Shown here: positions 11,301 to 21,105 of the stretch, in pieces | Layout of the letters: every line of letters starts with the position of its first letter | Numbering within the stretch: position 1 is the first letter of the stretch | DNA from: CAYSAQ01 sp964429235 | GTDB lineage: Bacteria > Margulisbacteria > Riflemargulisbacteria > GWF2-35-9 > DYQY01 | NCBI GenBank assembly: GCA_964429235.1 | Contig: CAYSAQ010000008.1 | Span: 14,278-78,277, forward strand | Length of the DNA: 64,000 nucleotides | Direction of reading: 5' to 3' | Position numbers and translations under genes: made by a program | The notes under the pieces: model-generated | Database searches by the model: none | What the model saw: only the letters and a program-made list of their open reading frames with translations | Told to the model about the DNA's origin: nothing

Positions 11301-12091
11301 GTATCTCTAACTATTGCAGCAAAATTATCAAACTTCTTAGATTTATCTAAATAGTTCTGGAAAATATTTTTTATTAACTTACATGAAGTAGAAAACGGCT
11401 CTTTTTCTAAAGACGCTAGTGCCTGTTTCACAACGTCATCAACTTCTTTATCACTCAATCTCTCGCCTTTGGCTAACTTATCTAGATATTTATCGATTAT
11501 TGTTTCTTGTTTTTTGTCTAACTGCTCTAACATTGAAGACTTTACAAGCTCCAACATTGTCAACGTTAACTCTTTTCTATTTGTAACAGAAGAAATAAGT
11601 GCAGGTACAGCTGACAAGCTAACTAGCAAACTATTTTCTATCCCTTTGCTACCATTTCGTTGGTTATTTTCAACTTCTTTCATAACAATGGAAACTAACT
11701 CTTCTACTTGAAAGCTTGAACCTAATACTCTATGAGGATAAATAGCTTTCTTTTCTGTTACCATATCTGATACAAATGCTATTAAGGCTTCTTTTCCTTC
11801 TGCTGTCTTAGCTAATTCTGTTAAGTAAGCATTAGCAATCTCACTATGTTTTGAATTCATAAGGTAAACAGCATGTTCCAATTTATCATTAACATTGGTT
11901 GCTGTATTAAAAGACATTACGATAGCATCATCACTAAGATTAACAATAGACGTTCTTACCGCCTGTTCATTAACATTAGTCTGGAATGAAACTGTTCTGC
12001 TAGCTATATCTGGCTGTTTTTTTTCTACTCCAGTCGGAGCAGAAGAAACAGTTGGTATTCTATTTGTATTTATATTTCCAATTTGTGCCAT
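5315..12091 (-). CDS. giant alpha-helical protein (2258 aa) with degenerate GH8-like domain
   Basis: The start is placed at the ATG at 12091 (MAQIGNINTN), preceded by AAAGGA eight bases upstream. An in-frame TTG at 12112 has no better site. The protein is helical nearly throughout with no membrane segment and no signal peptide; the first 45 residues look disordered and Ser/Thr/Pro-rich. Around residue 472 it has SATDANLLLTKAYLSL followed by a repeated helix pair, which matches the catalytic-base region of GH8 enzymes (ATDAD). Seventy residues earlier IIDQVTALSILIDL aligns with the GH8 SEGxGYGM helix, but the catalytic Glu is not conserved. It lies between a true GH8 gene and the solenoid/barrel gene and overlaps the latter by four bases. 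A role as a scaffold or glycan-binding part of the same system is inference. Most of its length matches no family I recognise. Confidence 0.7.
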   Translation of the reverse strand: MAQIGNINTNRIPTVSSAPTGVEKKQPDIASRTVSFQTNVNEQAVRTSIVNLSDDAIVMSFNTATNVNDKLEHAVYLMNSKHSEIANAYLTELAKTAEGKEALIAFVSDMVTEKKAIYPHRVLGSSFQVEELVSIVMKEVENNQRNGSKGIENSLLVSLSAVPALISSVTNRKELTLTMLELVKSSMLEQLDKKQETIIDKYLDKLAKGERLSDKEVDDVVKQALASLEKEPFSTSCKLIKNIFQNYLDKSKKFDNFAAIVRDTLGKDSLKDVSDFELVDVALKTILNDYGLYDNESYNKIINEAVGALSEKGIVHISYSQSYPLNKMYSFLDSAINVEKTLMDIPVVNQFRSASKISAEKLVDSVYKDVVEKLFSNEYKEVVNVDGALLLQNNSQHQQIAIIDQVTALSILIDLRASDKLDDVQNKEVDGLIDKLLLGIGLMHDNTKIFSGSRYFFDGVLRTREAKDKNSATDANLLLTKAYLSLHSLRGGSKYLESAKKYMDEIRVHGFANIFDGKTQRLLVKVSPDIQDLDDSRTFGFNSSGLVFESLLSFMQYDKKNAGFWKKAIQDNFHVMSELLKKGLSKDEVYLKDVSFIRFDDGNLNEYDTFNKFSPIINGVNYGYITSVMSLYKHDSQNEFGLIDESQYKEFFKLLDNHSQPSEKFFLSPSNELVNMVFYMGNKGDIASDTKLPEGSSIISGDKEVRLFESLRFSYNKLLLGMDHKVDEKLEFPSSADYSFKYRPDLFRSYSENIKEITALLREDSTSVRKLAVNIHELFHNFSRFDKGLCSDLLNSLSGKNKLGAILEQLSDSGVLSFDSNVAASSKYVELAKALINELDNDSYKDLRENIERNLFLDVNQADELAASWTGSKPPGMLKAIIALNRDLSKVSTKQINTYGNDAVLRRLKLIVATGSPYYKIHPVVERSLFTAEYPLDIQQLENTISMLESGYSSLDRYLEYVQRLENISGKLKDQGLMKNYFFVMNAYVRAVNNIAEQDANSEQRESYLRTSISIGINTLKEITGSVGNDNDKFTQELYRDVMAEVLRSYAILGEFEVLGSILKDIVGYELSDKSIISGRDLLYEPYSFEKFSSHDNYMISDLSNEFMTSSHRKNMSGFTSGDDRKQFLFDVLSNIRGCYSRGFYNPNITDYVKDVIQKSNAETDNLIAVKSELPYDNIGTKAINLIPLVQMQELKGYDHDSFFKSVADIALQESFTSVDVEYSESVRRLNIDPKDSDEDKKISKKQHESNVNKYAGQLQKMIGELDTVLANYNNKADQSKAENTKAVVKKEYRGAFSSLKDLVSGLFRKETLDAAKTAGREVYELFDDKSLSRVNERQYSFDVKLTKAKLLFAKLYLLRSTFGNNSETKEVLASLKTQINELENYKYNNLTEDSFYYIKKMGIDVKQLRIALRFEEFSISSDKSPEGLSKVVQACFDDIAKLLADNSVDKTIAFRHEKNIRSRFYQQILDSMYGFLMANPDAYSDDILYKIEETMQHLISDSVSDQHKDVWLRGYMQKLLYGLVSKLESQDDLNGKDKNKLHINELRGLISKIRSIGYSNKDVLDSKFVLNNNSDMNYFEQFYFGKSHNEAAELKQKLPLIMENNSLLKNIFSHEFQPHKFFDENDVHLNYLNDKDIKLDTSQITNANSIFWNKIKDIVSKMDEASAIKFVNDFIDIANAGTENGPLYKLRVALFNSGHSLNDHANISSRINMMNLLLEMGLQDVAREVFGNVFIVTPIGKTSRESFSAFSKMSFHPINSYVLDQDIVSKIFSIKNRIILDSQEGAHDFRLLSVAGRDLVKSLDDFLPALSYSLPQNGKNADVVNSLPDAPSPYVFVSEDIGLYDSSNTRYLNYISSIPLPTNISATTGSLEYDFNKQMVACKTSIDTVIKYFGAIEESGESLKELKPIVESIISKINDSGLFSDADRALQMFGFDAYKLLLYVKFFSKKLELEYDSISEIPSAVDISEVLISKPNDEQLADFREAQFLKSLKGLTHVQIRSLLANDGVKNDMLAFVLRPDVLPVVSRDLYVKLLKSDYFKDSNSKIQSGADISNPNNVIYELAHNNGIILQVNSLMNSKLIQDIDDELLVALYMDAVMAKLSEVSSFTPYISGNALDMQSINKRLTEIGKTITPLSAYIYMPHVGKGKSRLNVQVGQNVLDYDNFKKETVNKLSDDRVCFMPFMFEHNEYKDRENYYKVAQIETVLLQKRLDILRENDEQQKQVLTEQSIKLIDEYNRLVVNGEFGRKPIITRSEK

Positions 12092-12120
12092 CTTAAGTTC
12101 CTTTATACCCAATCTTTATA

Positions 12121-15100
12121 TTATCTAAACAACTCTTTTTCTCTATCACTTCGATACTGAGATTTATGTTCTCCAGCACCTTGCAAAAGCTTACCAAGTT
12201 CACTATTACCTTCTTGTTTGCTACTTTTTTTCTGTCCCTCAATTAAGTTATTTGCACCTAAGCGAGCCATATGCTCTGTACCCAATGCATTTCTTAATTG
12301 AATATATGACCAAAATAGGAATGCTCCAAAATATGGGACCTGTGTAAATGCTCCTCCATGGATAGAATCCATCATCTTAAGGAACAATATTCCTGATGTA
12401 GCAGCAAAAGTAAGAGCTACGCCAGTATGTAGACTAAATTTAAATTTTGGCTGTGTTGATCCAGCCATCTCAACTGTTATATTAAATCCTGCATTATGTA
12501 ATGGACTTGTTACTGGATTCGTAAGTTTATTAAAAGCCATAATCCAACTATATGGATCTGCAGGTTTCTTAAGAATATCTCCCCAAGTAAGGTTCATTAT
12601 TTGCATAGTTTGTTCTGGTTTTATACCACCTCTAGCGATTGTTTCTTTAAGAGCAGTTGGCATATGTATTTTACTCTCAGAATATAGAGCCAAGTCTACA
12701 CCATAAGATAATGCCCCTGTTTTCATTCTTGCTATTCTATTACTTTGCATTGCAGAAGAATAATTAGCAAAAGAGAATAAGGTAAAGGAAGTTAATCCCA
12801 TTGTTGTTAAGAAAAAGAATGGGTTAATGTACCCTAATGCAACCATTGGAACTCCCAACATTAATTGCATTTTAGCTATTCCAGAATAACCATACATCAA
12901 TGTAGATATTGTTCCTGCTGCAGTATCGGCTGGACGTGTTTGCCAGTTTTGATATACATCATTAATAATTGCATACGACAAGAAAGCAGAAGTAGAACTA
13001 TACCATCTACCACCTCTTTGTGGCACAACAACATCAAAACTAGTATTAGCACCTGCCATACCTAAAGGCATTCCGCCTGGCATTGCTTGAGTATTCCATC
13101 CCATAAAATAATTGGTTATCCATGAAAATGCATCTTCTGTTGCACTTGTCGTTTTATAATCTTCAAATCTACTAATAAACTTTTTACAAGCTATTGGCAT
13201 ATCTCCTGGAACAGAAGCTCCTTTAGTCTTATGAAGCTCATAAAAACTCTTCTTTATTTTCTCAGCTAACTCTTTCTTTGCATCTATTTCTAATGGTGAT
13301 GATGGATCAAACAATTTATTCAATTCTTCTTTTGATATCTTCATCATCTTACAGAAGTTATCCAAGACCTCATCAGAGTCAGTTGTATTTGAAAGACTAC
13401 TTAACATGGAATATATCTGACTAACCATATCTTTTTCATTAGCCTTTAACATTAAGTTCTTATAATAATTCATATGAAGATAAGCTTTAATTTCTTCTGC
13501 TCTATTAGGGAAATTAGCAATAAGGTATTCAGCTAACTTTTCTGAATCTTTAGCATTATCACTTAACTCTCCATCATCATTTATTAACGAAAGTGCTTTT
13601 AGTTCATCTATTAACGAATTTGCCTCAGAACTTTCTAAACCAAGCGAATCCATCAGCGTATTTGCTAATATTTTTCCATTACTTTCTGTAATAATCTTAA
13701 AAGCATCTTTCTTTTGAGCTTCTGTAGAATTAGCATCAAAAAGTATATTAAAAAAACTAACATATCCAGCAAAAAATTTATTTCTATTTATAAAATTGGC
13801 ATCTGCTTTACAATTAGCATATACATCTAATAATCCATTAAAATCTGCTGACTGCACATCAGATAATTTGGAAACATCAATAACCTTTGTATCAAGTAAT
13901 TTATTCACATCTGAGATGATGCTCGTCATTGCTCTCCCTGCAGCATTTAACATTACTTTTTCTCTTACTTTAGTAAATCCTACATTTTCAGTAATCCAAG
14001 TTGTTACCCCTGCCGCAAACATTGCAGCAAAAGCCATCACGCCAAACTCAGCTAATTGATGTTGATAGTTACCTAATTGATCTAATAATGGTTGAGCCCA
14101 TGACAATGCAAGTAACGCAGATCCAATCATAGACGCTCCAAGCACTGAAGCCAACGAACCATACATAAAATTCTTCTTTATTTCAGCATTCTTGTTATCA
14201 GCCTTGAATCCAATTTTATCAGCTGAAGTCATTGAAAGAGACAAATAAGTTAATAAAAGAATCCCTGCCATTGCAGGAACACTACTAACTGTAGCACTCA
14301 TTCCCACTATTAATGGAATAGCCGAAATAGAAGCCCCCACAAGCGTTTTTCTTACTATGCTATAAATCATAGGATGGTTTTGCTGTAACTCTGTCCACAT
14401 TTTTCTATTAGCATTATATGACCTAGAAATCCTAGAATCACTAGTCATAGTAGCATTGCCCTGTTCAATATCCTGCCAGAACATCTGACTCTTTGCCATT
14501 ACATCAAGTCTTTGGATAAAGAAACATCCGTTTGCATATAAGGCATTGTTATATCCTTTTAATTTTAATAAAAGATCATTCCAAATTTGGTCTAAATTAG
14601 CAAAAGGAGTAGTAACTGGCTGACTCTTTTCTGCTATATTTTGAGAACCCTGAATCATTCCATGTCTAGTCTTATGAAAAACACCTGTCACTGGATCATA
14701 ATTTAAATAATGAACTTTCTTTAAAATACCTGGTTTATTAACACTATTCTCAAAAGTAAAATTATCTACATCATGGTTTGTATGTGTTCTTGGTTTCTTA
14801 ATACCAAAAAGCTTTTCATATAATACATACATTGATCCTGGCATTAAATTATCATCAAAATAATCTATAAGCTCAGCTGCCATTTTACTTCTCTCAGTAC
14901 CTTCTGGATTACTAGGTAATAAATCAGCTACTGCTTTCGCAACAGCCTCCTCTGAGATCTTTCCACTTAGAATAATATTATCTAAATCAGCCACTGTATC
15001 TAAAGTAACAGGTAATTCATTAATAACTATTTCTTTACCATCACTTATAGCCGCACTAAGCACCAATTGATAGGCTTCTATTCTATTAGGCTTATCTAAA

Positions 15101-18100
15101 TTAGCTATATTTTGTAAGTTACTAATAGCTGAATTCTTTAACTTAGAGTGAATCAATCTATCAATCTTTGTTTGAATATGAACTAAAGTGAATTCTCTAC
15201 TGTCATAAACTTTCATCAATTCTGCTTTTGCTAATTCAGCATCATTTATACTTTGATCGCCAGTAATAACCTTAGCCATATTAATAACAGCTACTGGGTC
15301 ACTCACAACAAGTGAATCTATTTTCTCTGACAAACTCTCTTTAGCTGTCAAAGAAAAAGTCTCCAAACTATTAGACACTCTTACTAGCTTCTGGAATTTA
15401 GTATACTCTGCAATTATCTCATTAGCGTCTGCAGATACATACTTATCAAAGAATGACGCAAAGTTTCTTAATATACTTGCAGCAGGAATCTTTAATCCTC
15501 TAAAGTTCTCTTCTTCAGGAACTTGCTTGGTTAATCCTACATACTGTCCTTGTGCACTTGAATTTAGAGCATTAATCTCTTCCATAGTCATTGATCTAGT
15601 AAATAAGAATGATTGGTACATATTTTGCTTACTTCTCCATGGAAGCAATGCGTCAGTCAATCTTCTTCCAGAAGGAGCTTCTTTATTCATATCAGCAGGT
15701 GTTCTATATAAGAATTGAGCTGAGAATGTATACCATTCACCTTTTAATATCACCCAATCATTTGCATTAAGATTTTTACCCATCTCAATGTTCACGCTTA
15801 CTTCTTTCATATAATAAGCTAAATAACCCTTGGTTGTCATATCTAAAGTTTTATCACCTGATATTTTTCCAGATATTGCTTTCATTGCATCTTCAATAGA
15901 GGTTCCTGCTTCTTTAGCATTCAATAATGTCTCTGTGAATCCTTTAATTCTGTCATTAACTAATATATTTCTCTTCATTCTTTTAGCTACATTTTTTAGT
16001 TCCTTAGCTTCTTTGTAGTTAAAATTACCAGTTTTTATATAATTAGCGACATAAGCATCTATCTTTTCAGAAAGGTTTTTAGCATTCACGTCATCATTTT
16101 GATCAATATTATTTAGATATGAATTATATGCTTCTGGAACACTAATAACAACATTTTCAGATTCGCTCATCGCATAAAGCGCACTTATGCCACCTGTCAT
16201 ATCAGGAATTGCCATATTAACTTTAAGAGCTTTAGCAAAACTAACACATGTTTTCTGCAATGCTTTTAATGAACCACCAACAACATCTGCATCAGTAAGA
16301 TTCAAATTTGTTTTCCAATACTCAACCAATGCCTTACCAGCCTGAGCAGGATTAGCACCGTTATCTAATTCACTAACCATAAATTGTAAAGCTGTTGCAT
16401 AAGTTGCATTACTTAGCATAAGTTCTGATTGTGATTTGTTTAACGTACCTGTTACTTCATATTCAAAGTTATTTAATAACATAGGAGGTATCTCTATATT
16501 GCTAATATCTCCATCATTATTTATTATCTGCAATCTTTGTGAGATATAATCGGTTAACCTAGTCTCTCTCATCTGAGTAGCTATTCTGCCTTTTCCATAA
16601 TGTGAAGAATTAATATTAGTCTGGTCTGCCTTACCACCAGTAATAAAAGCTGGCAATTTCGCTGGTTTAGCTCTTAAGGCTTCTAACTCTGGGTTTGTGG
16701 CTGTCGAAGTATCTGAATACGCATCTAATACAGTCATACTTGGCATTTTATGAAAGTTTTTATAATTATTAATCATAACATCTCTTGAATTTAGGGTATT
16801 TAACCAATCTTTAGCAGTATTAGCATCTTCTCCTGCTTTTACATCCATTGGGGCTAGATCTTGAACATAATTAACACCAGCAAGCTTCATGAAAATAAGT
16901 CTAAAAATTGGTTCATTATAAAGAGATACCATACTATCTCCAAACACTTCCCCACCTTCTATTTTATGGTTCATAACTACATCTTCTAAATCAGTAAGCT
17001 TAGTTACTTGTGTTTCACGCGCACTACAATATGCTTTTATATTTTCTTTTACATTATTTTGTCTTTCTTCTGAAACCATCATATAACCAGAAGAAGCTAA
17101 TGCCTTAGTTAATAACTTTTCATCCTTACCGTTCAAATCAATATAAAAATCTCTTCCAGCATGTCGAAATCTAATATCCATCTGTCCATTTTCGAGACTT
17201 GATATTACATAATCTGCTAATTGATCATACGTAAGAGCTCCAGTTGTTTTACCAAATAATCGGATATTACCTCTTGCATCACCTTGAAACATATAATTCG
17301 TATATAACAAATCAATTAAACTCTTAATATCTGGAGATAACTTGCTCCCTTGTGCTACAAGCTCTGCATTTGCATCTGCCACTGCATCAATCTTTGGATC
17401 TAACGCTGTTTTTAATCCTAAAGCATCACTTCTATATGTCTGAACAAAGTTGTCTAGTATCTGAGCATCTCTAGCTAATCCACTACCCATACCAAGATAC
17501 ATCTGTCCTATTTTTACTTGATTTTCTTCATAGGAAGGCAAAAATGCCTCAACCGCTTTCTCGGTAACATGGGTTGAGATATCTCTCAAACCAGGAGTTT
17601 TTGTTCTTATCATATCAAGGCTTTCTTTAGTTCTAAAGCCAGATCTTATACCTTCTTCTGCGCTAGCATAAGCCATATTAAAATATGCATCATAACGGCC
17701 AGCTCTAGCACTATTATCAAAAACCAAATCAACATTATTCTGTTCATCATAAAATCCTGCTTCTGCTTTACCAGCAAGCATTGCCGCCCTAGTAGCTAAA
17801 GCAAGAGTTAATGAATTACTTTCACCAGCGACAGTTCCAGGCAATCCGCCATTCTCAAGTAGCAATCTTCCTGTATCGACAACACCTATAAGATTTAATC
17901 TAGTTACAATATCAAATAATTGTTGATCAGCCTTTGGACTAGCTAAATCTAATTCACCCAATAATATCTCTTGATTTAAATCACTATTATTTGCTTTTTC
18001 ATAAATTTTTTCTAATTTATTAAGATTTTGTTTAGATGGAAAAAAAGTTTTCAATACAGAATAATCATGTGCAGTCATAGCCCCCTTAGCTGTAAGAACA

Positions 18101-21024
18101 CCAGAATCTTTATCAAAACTAATATTTTTCTTCCTATTATTTAGCATTTCAACAGTTTTCATATCTGTTGTGCTTAATTTCAAACTTAATGCCTTTAAAT
18201 CTTTGTCGTTTATTTCACCTTCTACCTCGAAAACACCGTCTTTTTTGTTATATGAATAACTCTTGTTTTCAGGCAAGTCTAACCCTTTTGGTAATCCAGC
18301 TATATAAAAATATTTAAAAGAATCCTTAGCTCCTGAAGCTAATTGAACATAATTTTCGTTCTTAAAATCTGTTAAAGCAACCTTTAATAATCCTTCATAA
18401 GATTCTGTTATTTTCTTGTATGCTTCTTCCATATCAGAACCAGCAGCTAACGCTTCTCCTGTTAAAATAAAATATAAGCTAGTAAGCTTGCTTTCATATC
18501 CAGCAGTATTACCGCTATCTCTATCAGCTATCATATTTCTGATTGAATAAAATAAAGTTATTATCTGATTAGCTTCAAAGTTTTCACCACGATCGTTCTT
18601 CTCGTTAAGACCCATTATGCCTAAACGTCTTCTAACATCTACTAAATGCTTAAAGTCACCTTTACTCAAGTTAGGATCTGACATTGGATCTTTTAATGTA
18701 TAAGCTTCATATGATTTCTTTGTTATTTCCGCACCATCTCTTACCAAAATATCTGTAATCTTTACTAGGTTATTATTAATAGTTTCTGTACCATAAAAAG
18801 CCTTTGCTAATAAACTCTGCAATTCTTTCTGTAAAGCAGCACTACTAACCTTCTTACCATTCTTATCTATTAAGATTCCTTTTCTAAGATTATTTGAAAC
18901 CTCAGAGATTTTCTCCATTAATGATTCCTGCTCAAACACTACAATCATTTGCTGCATTATTGCTGCTGCATGTTGTGCTGGGATACCTTCTTTATGGGCA
19001 TAAGCTAATACTGCTTCTTTTTGATATTGCTCCTTATTTCCTACTATTTCTGTAACAACAGACTCTATTCTGCTATCTTTTGATCCCCAACCTAAATCAT
19101 TAACAAGTGCATCTCGTAACATGCTCTCGAAATCATAATGATTAAAATCTCCGATATTAAATCTATCTACTAAAAGCCTTATCTCTACATTTGATAAACC
19201 TAATGTCTTTTGCATTTTAAACAACACAGACTCTACAAGAAGCCTACCTTGCTCGGTTCTATGCTTCCCAGCATCTTGTTGTGGGAATCCTAACAATAGG
19301 GTCTCAAATGTTGTCAAATACCCGGCTTTGGTATCTTCATAGCCTGCTAACACATTGTTAACAGCCCTTTGTATACTTATTTCAACTGGAACTGTATGAT
19401 ATTTATCTACACTCAGCAAAAGAGGAATCATCTTCTTTGCATCATCACTCAAACCTTCTAATAAACCCTTAAATTTTTCACTTAACATTGTATATCTGGC
19501 TTTTGCTGCGTTAAGAACAGTCACTATTCCATAAGCCTGTCGTCTAAGCATACTAGAGCTACTAAATATATTTTCAGTACCTACAAAGTTATCATCCATC
19601 ATTACATTTGATATTAAATCTTGGAAAACCCAGTCCATATTATTATGAGCATATGGGTAACGAACCGCACCCATCATTGGATTATCTAATTCATTTTGAA
19701 ATGTATCACCATACTCTGGGGCATTCTTATCAAAAAATGTTCTTAATTGATTGTAAAAATTTATTGCTCCATCTGTTGCATAATAAAGGATAGGTGTTAG
19801 GAAAAAGACAAAATTCATCATTTTCTGTCCAACACTTACATCCTGAGTAAATGAATTAACACCGATGATACCTATCAAACTGATACCCATTATTACCTGT
19901 GTAGCCTGTGTTATTAAAAGTCTTCTTTGTAAAGATTTTATCTTTGATTGATGCTTAGCATTGCTTTCATGTAAAAATGCATCAAAAGCTTTTAGAAAAC
20001 TATTGAATTTCGCTTTATTATCCATTGCTGTAGCTGTACCATTAGCTAACATTTCAGTAAAGAAGTTGCTAATCTCTGTTATATTAGGATCATTTGATTT
20101 TGTGAATTTTTCTTCAACATAATTATTCAGCCAATTTGTGACTAATTCTGTATCACCATTAATTGGATTGAATGCTGCTAATCTATCAACAGCAATCCTA
20201 ACTTCTGAAGGAGCATTAACATCTTGAAGCAATCCATTTAATTCAAGCACACCTGAATCTAAATAATTAATAAGGTCTCTTAATATTGCAGGATTAGAAA
20301 CTCCTGTCTTATTCATTACTTCACGTTCTCTTTGAACTCGACCTCTTAGGTCTTCTATTCCATTTAATAATGAAGAAACTGTAAAATAAACCTTAAGGTT
20401 ATTCATCATTTCAACTTTTTTAGCAGTCTTTACAGATTTACCACCAAATACTTTATATACTCTATCTAGTTCTTTTCTTAACCCACTATTTGGGTTTGTG
20501 ATTTTTCCTTTTACATATCCCTTAGCATTCTTTACTGCTAGCCAATGCATAAATAATGTTGCATCTATACCTCTAAAAATACCACCAATCGCAGGAGTCA
20601 AATCTTCAATATTGCTATAAGCAAGCTCTAGCCCAATATTAGTTGCGGCCATTGCAAGTAGTTGCCAGTTGTTTATAGCAAAGTTCTTAATAACCTCAAA
20701 ACCTCTTTTGTAATAAGCCCATGATTTGCTTACGTTTGGATCTATTGGAGAAGCAGGCGGAACATCGCTTTCATTTATAACTCTTTGAGTATTATTAGCA
20801 TGATTAACATCTATATTATCAGGAAGAACTGGCTCAGACGTAGAACTTACAGCTACTGCAGCATCTACTGGATTAAGTCCATCTACTGGAAGCGCTAAAG
20901 GCGTTCCAACACAAGCAGCATTATCTGGTGCTGCTGGGGTAGAGAGTTCATCTGATGGTAGCGAAGATATAACCTTATACTTCAAACTATTGATATTGTT
21001 CAAATATAGATATGTTGACTTCAT
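12121..21024 (-). CDS. giant multi-domain membrane protein (2967 aa), possible glycan synthase
   Basis: The ATG at 21024 has AAAGGA five bases upstream. Hydrophobic segments occur near residues 118-135 and 370-420, then in two C-terminal clusters (about 2228-2345 and 2676-2755) and a final pair near 2870-2910. About 1800 mostly helical soluble residues lie between the N-terminal and first C-terminal clusters. The N-terminal 80 residues are Pro/Ala/Ser-rich. Two fragments recall processive GT2 enzymes: GEDANTAKDWL near residue 1399 (compare TEDAxT) and QRGGRW near 2671 (compare QxxRW) next to a membrane segment. Their spacing is far larger than in cellulose synthase and QRGGRW has one extra residue, so this is only a hint. 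The gene follows the GH8 gene and precedes two giant partners. No family is recognised; a membrane-embedded polysaccharide synthase or transporter is the leading guess. Confidence 0.65.
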   Translation of the reverse strand: MKSTYLYLNNINSLKYKVISSLPSDELSTPAAPDNAACVGTPLALPVDGLNPVDAAVAVSSTSEPVLPDNIDVNHANNTQRVINESDVPPASPIDPNVSKSWAYYKRGFEVIKNFAINNWQLLAMAATNIGLELAYSNIEDLTPAIGGIFRGIDATLFMHWLAVKNAKGYVKGKITNPNSGLRKELDRVYKVFGGKSVKTAKKVEMMNNLKVYFTVSSLLNGIEDLRGRVQREREVMNKTGVSNPAILRDLINYLDSGVLELNGLLQDVNAPSEVRIAVDRLAAFNPINGDTELVTNWLNNYVEEKFTKSNDPNITEISNFFTEMLANGTATAMDNKAKFNSFLKAFDAFLHESNAKHQSKIKSLQRRLLITQATQVIMGISLIGIIGVNSFTQDVSVGQKMMNFVFFLTPILYYATDGAINFYNQLRTFFDKNAPEYGDTFQNELDNPMMGAVRYPYAHNNMDWVFQDLISNVMMDDNFVGTENIFSSSSMLRRQAYGIVTVLNAAKARYTMLSEKFKGLLEGLSDDAKKMIPLLLSVDKYHTVPVEISIQRAVNNVLAGYEDTKAGYLTTFETLLLGFPQQDAGKHRTEQGRLLVESVLFKMQKTLGLSNVEIRLLVDRFNIGDFNHYDFESMLRDALVNDLGWGSKDSRIESVVTEIVGNKEQYQKEAVLAYAHKEGIPAQHAAAIMQQMIVVFEQESLMEKISEVSNNLRKGILIDKNGKKVSSAALQKELQSLLAKAFYGTETINNNLVKITDILVRDGAEITKKSYEAYTLKDPMSDPNLSKGDFKHLVDVRRRLGIMGLNEKNDRGENFEANQIITLFYSIRNMIADRDSGNTAGYESKLTSLYFILTGEALAAGSDMEEAYKKITESYEGLLKVALTDFKNENYVQLASGAKDSFKYFYIAGLPKGLDLPENKSYSYNKKDGVFEVEGEINDKDLKALSLKLSTTDMKTVEMLNNRKKNISFDKDSGVLTAKGAMTAHDYSVLKTFFPSKQNLNKLEKIYEKANNSDLNQEILLGELDLASPKADQQLFDIVTRLNLIGVVDTGRLLLENGGLPGTVAGESNSLTLALATRAAMLAGKAEAGFYDEQNNVDLVFDNSARAGRYDAYFNMAYASAEEGIRSGFRTKESLDMIRTKTPGLRDISTHVTEKAVEAFLPSYEENQVKIGQMYLGMGSGLARDAQILDNFVQTYRSDALGLKTALDPKIDAVADANAELVAQGSKLSPDIKSLIDLLYTNYMFQGDARGNIRLFGKTTGALTYDQLADYVISSLENGQMDIRFRHAGRDFYIDLNGKDEKLLTKALASSGYMMVSEERQNNVKENIKAYCSARETQVTKLTDLEDVVMNHKIEGGEVFGDSMVSLYNEPIFRLIFMKLAGVNYVQDLAPMDVKAGEDANTAKDWLNTLNSRDVMINNYKNFHKMPSMTVLDAYSDTSTATNPELEALRAKPAKLPAFITGGKADQTNINSSHYGKGRIATQMRETRLTDYISQRLQIINNDGDISNIEIPPMLLNNFEYEVTGTLNKSQSELMLSNATYATALQFMVSELDNGANPAQAGKALVEYWKTNLNLTDADVVGGSLKALQKTCVSFAKALKVNMAIPDMTGGISALYAMSESENVVISVPEAYNSYLNNIDQNDDVNAKNLSEKIDAYVANYIKTGNFNYKEAKELKNVAKRMKRNILVNDRIKGFTETLLNAKEAGTSIEDAMKAISGKISGDKTLDMTTKGYLAYYMKEVSVNIEMGKNLNANDWVILKGEWYTFSAQFLYRTPADMNKEAPSGRRLTDALLPWRSKQNMYQSFLFTRSMTMEEINALNSSAQGQYVGLTKQVPEEENFRGLKIPAASILRNFASFFDKYVSADANEIIAEYTKFQKLVRVSNSLETFSLTAKESLSEKIDSLVVSDPVAVINMAKVITGDQSINDAELAKAELMKVYDSREFTLVHIQTKIDRLIHSKLKNSAISNLQNIANLDKPNRIEAYQLVLSAAISDGKEIVINELPVTLDTVADLDNIILSGKISEEAVAKAVADLLPSNPEGTERSKMAAELIDYFDDNLMPGSMYVLYEKLFGIKKPRTHTNHDVDNFTFENSVNKPGILKKVHYLNYDPVTGVFHKTRHGMIQGSQNIAEKSQPVTTPFANLDQIWNDLLLKLKGYNNALYANGCFFIQRLDVMAKSQMFWQDIEQGNATMTSDSRISRSYNANRKMWTELQQNHPMIYSIVRKTLVGASISAIPLIVGMSATVSSVPAMAGILLLTYLSLSMTSADKIGFKADNKNAEIKKNFMYGSLASVLGASMIGSALLALSWAQPLLDQLGNYQHQLAEFGVMAFAAMFAAGVTTWITENVGFTKVREKVMLNAAGRAMTSIISDVNKLLDTKVIDVSKLSDVQSADFNGLLDVYANCKADANFINRNKFFAGYVSFFNILFDANSTEAQKKDAFKIITESNGKILANTLMDSLGLESSEANSLIDELKALSLINDDGELSDNAKDSEKLAEYLIANFPNRAEEIKAYLHMNYYKNLMLKANEKDMVSQIYSMLSSLSNTTDSDEVLDNFCKMMKISKEELNKLFDPSSPLEIDAKKELAEKIKKSFYELHKTKGASVPGDMPIACKKFISRFEDYKTTSATEDAFSWITNYFMGWNTQAMPGGMPLGMAGANTSFDVVVPQRGGRWYSSTSAFLSYAIINDVYQNWQTRPADTAAGTISTLMYGYSGIAKMQLMLGVPMVALGYINPFFFLTTMGLTSFTLFSFANYSSAMQSNRIARMKTGALSYGVDLALYSESKIHMPTALKETIARGGIKPEQTMQIMNLTWGDILKKPADPYSWIMAFNKLTNPVTSPLHNAGFNITVEMAGSTQPKFKFSLHTGVALTFAATSGILFLKMMDSIHGGAFTQVPYFGAFLFWSYIQLRNALGTEHMARLGANNLIEGQKKSSKQEGNSELGKLLQGAGEHKSQYRSDREKELFR

Positions 21025-21105
21025 GTTAATCCTTTCGCACTTTCTAGCTTATTAATTTATCGTTTAATGTTTATATAAATCCCGCTTACTTTGATACCAT
21101 GCCCA

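Noticed and set aside
12990..13030. QRGGRW read as a true QxxRW catalytic motif
   Set aside because: It has three rather than two residues between Gln and Arg-Trp and lies far from any other synthase motif; kept only as a weak hint.
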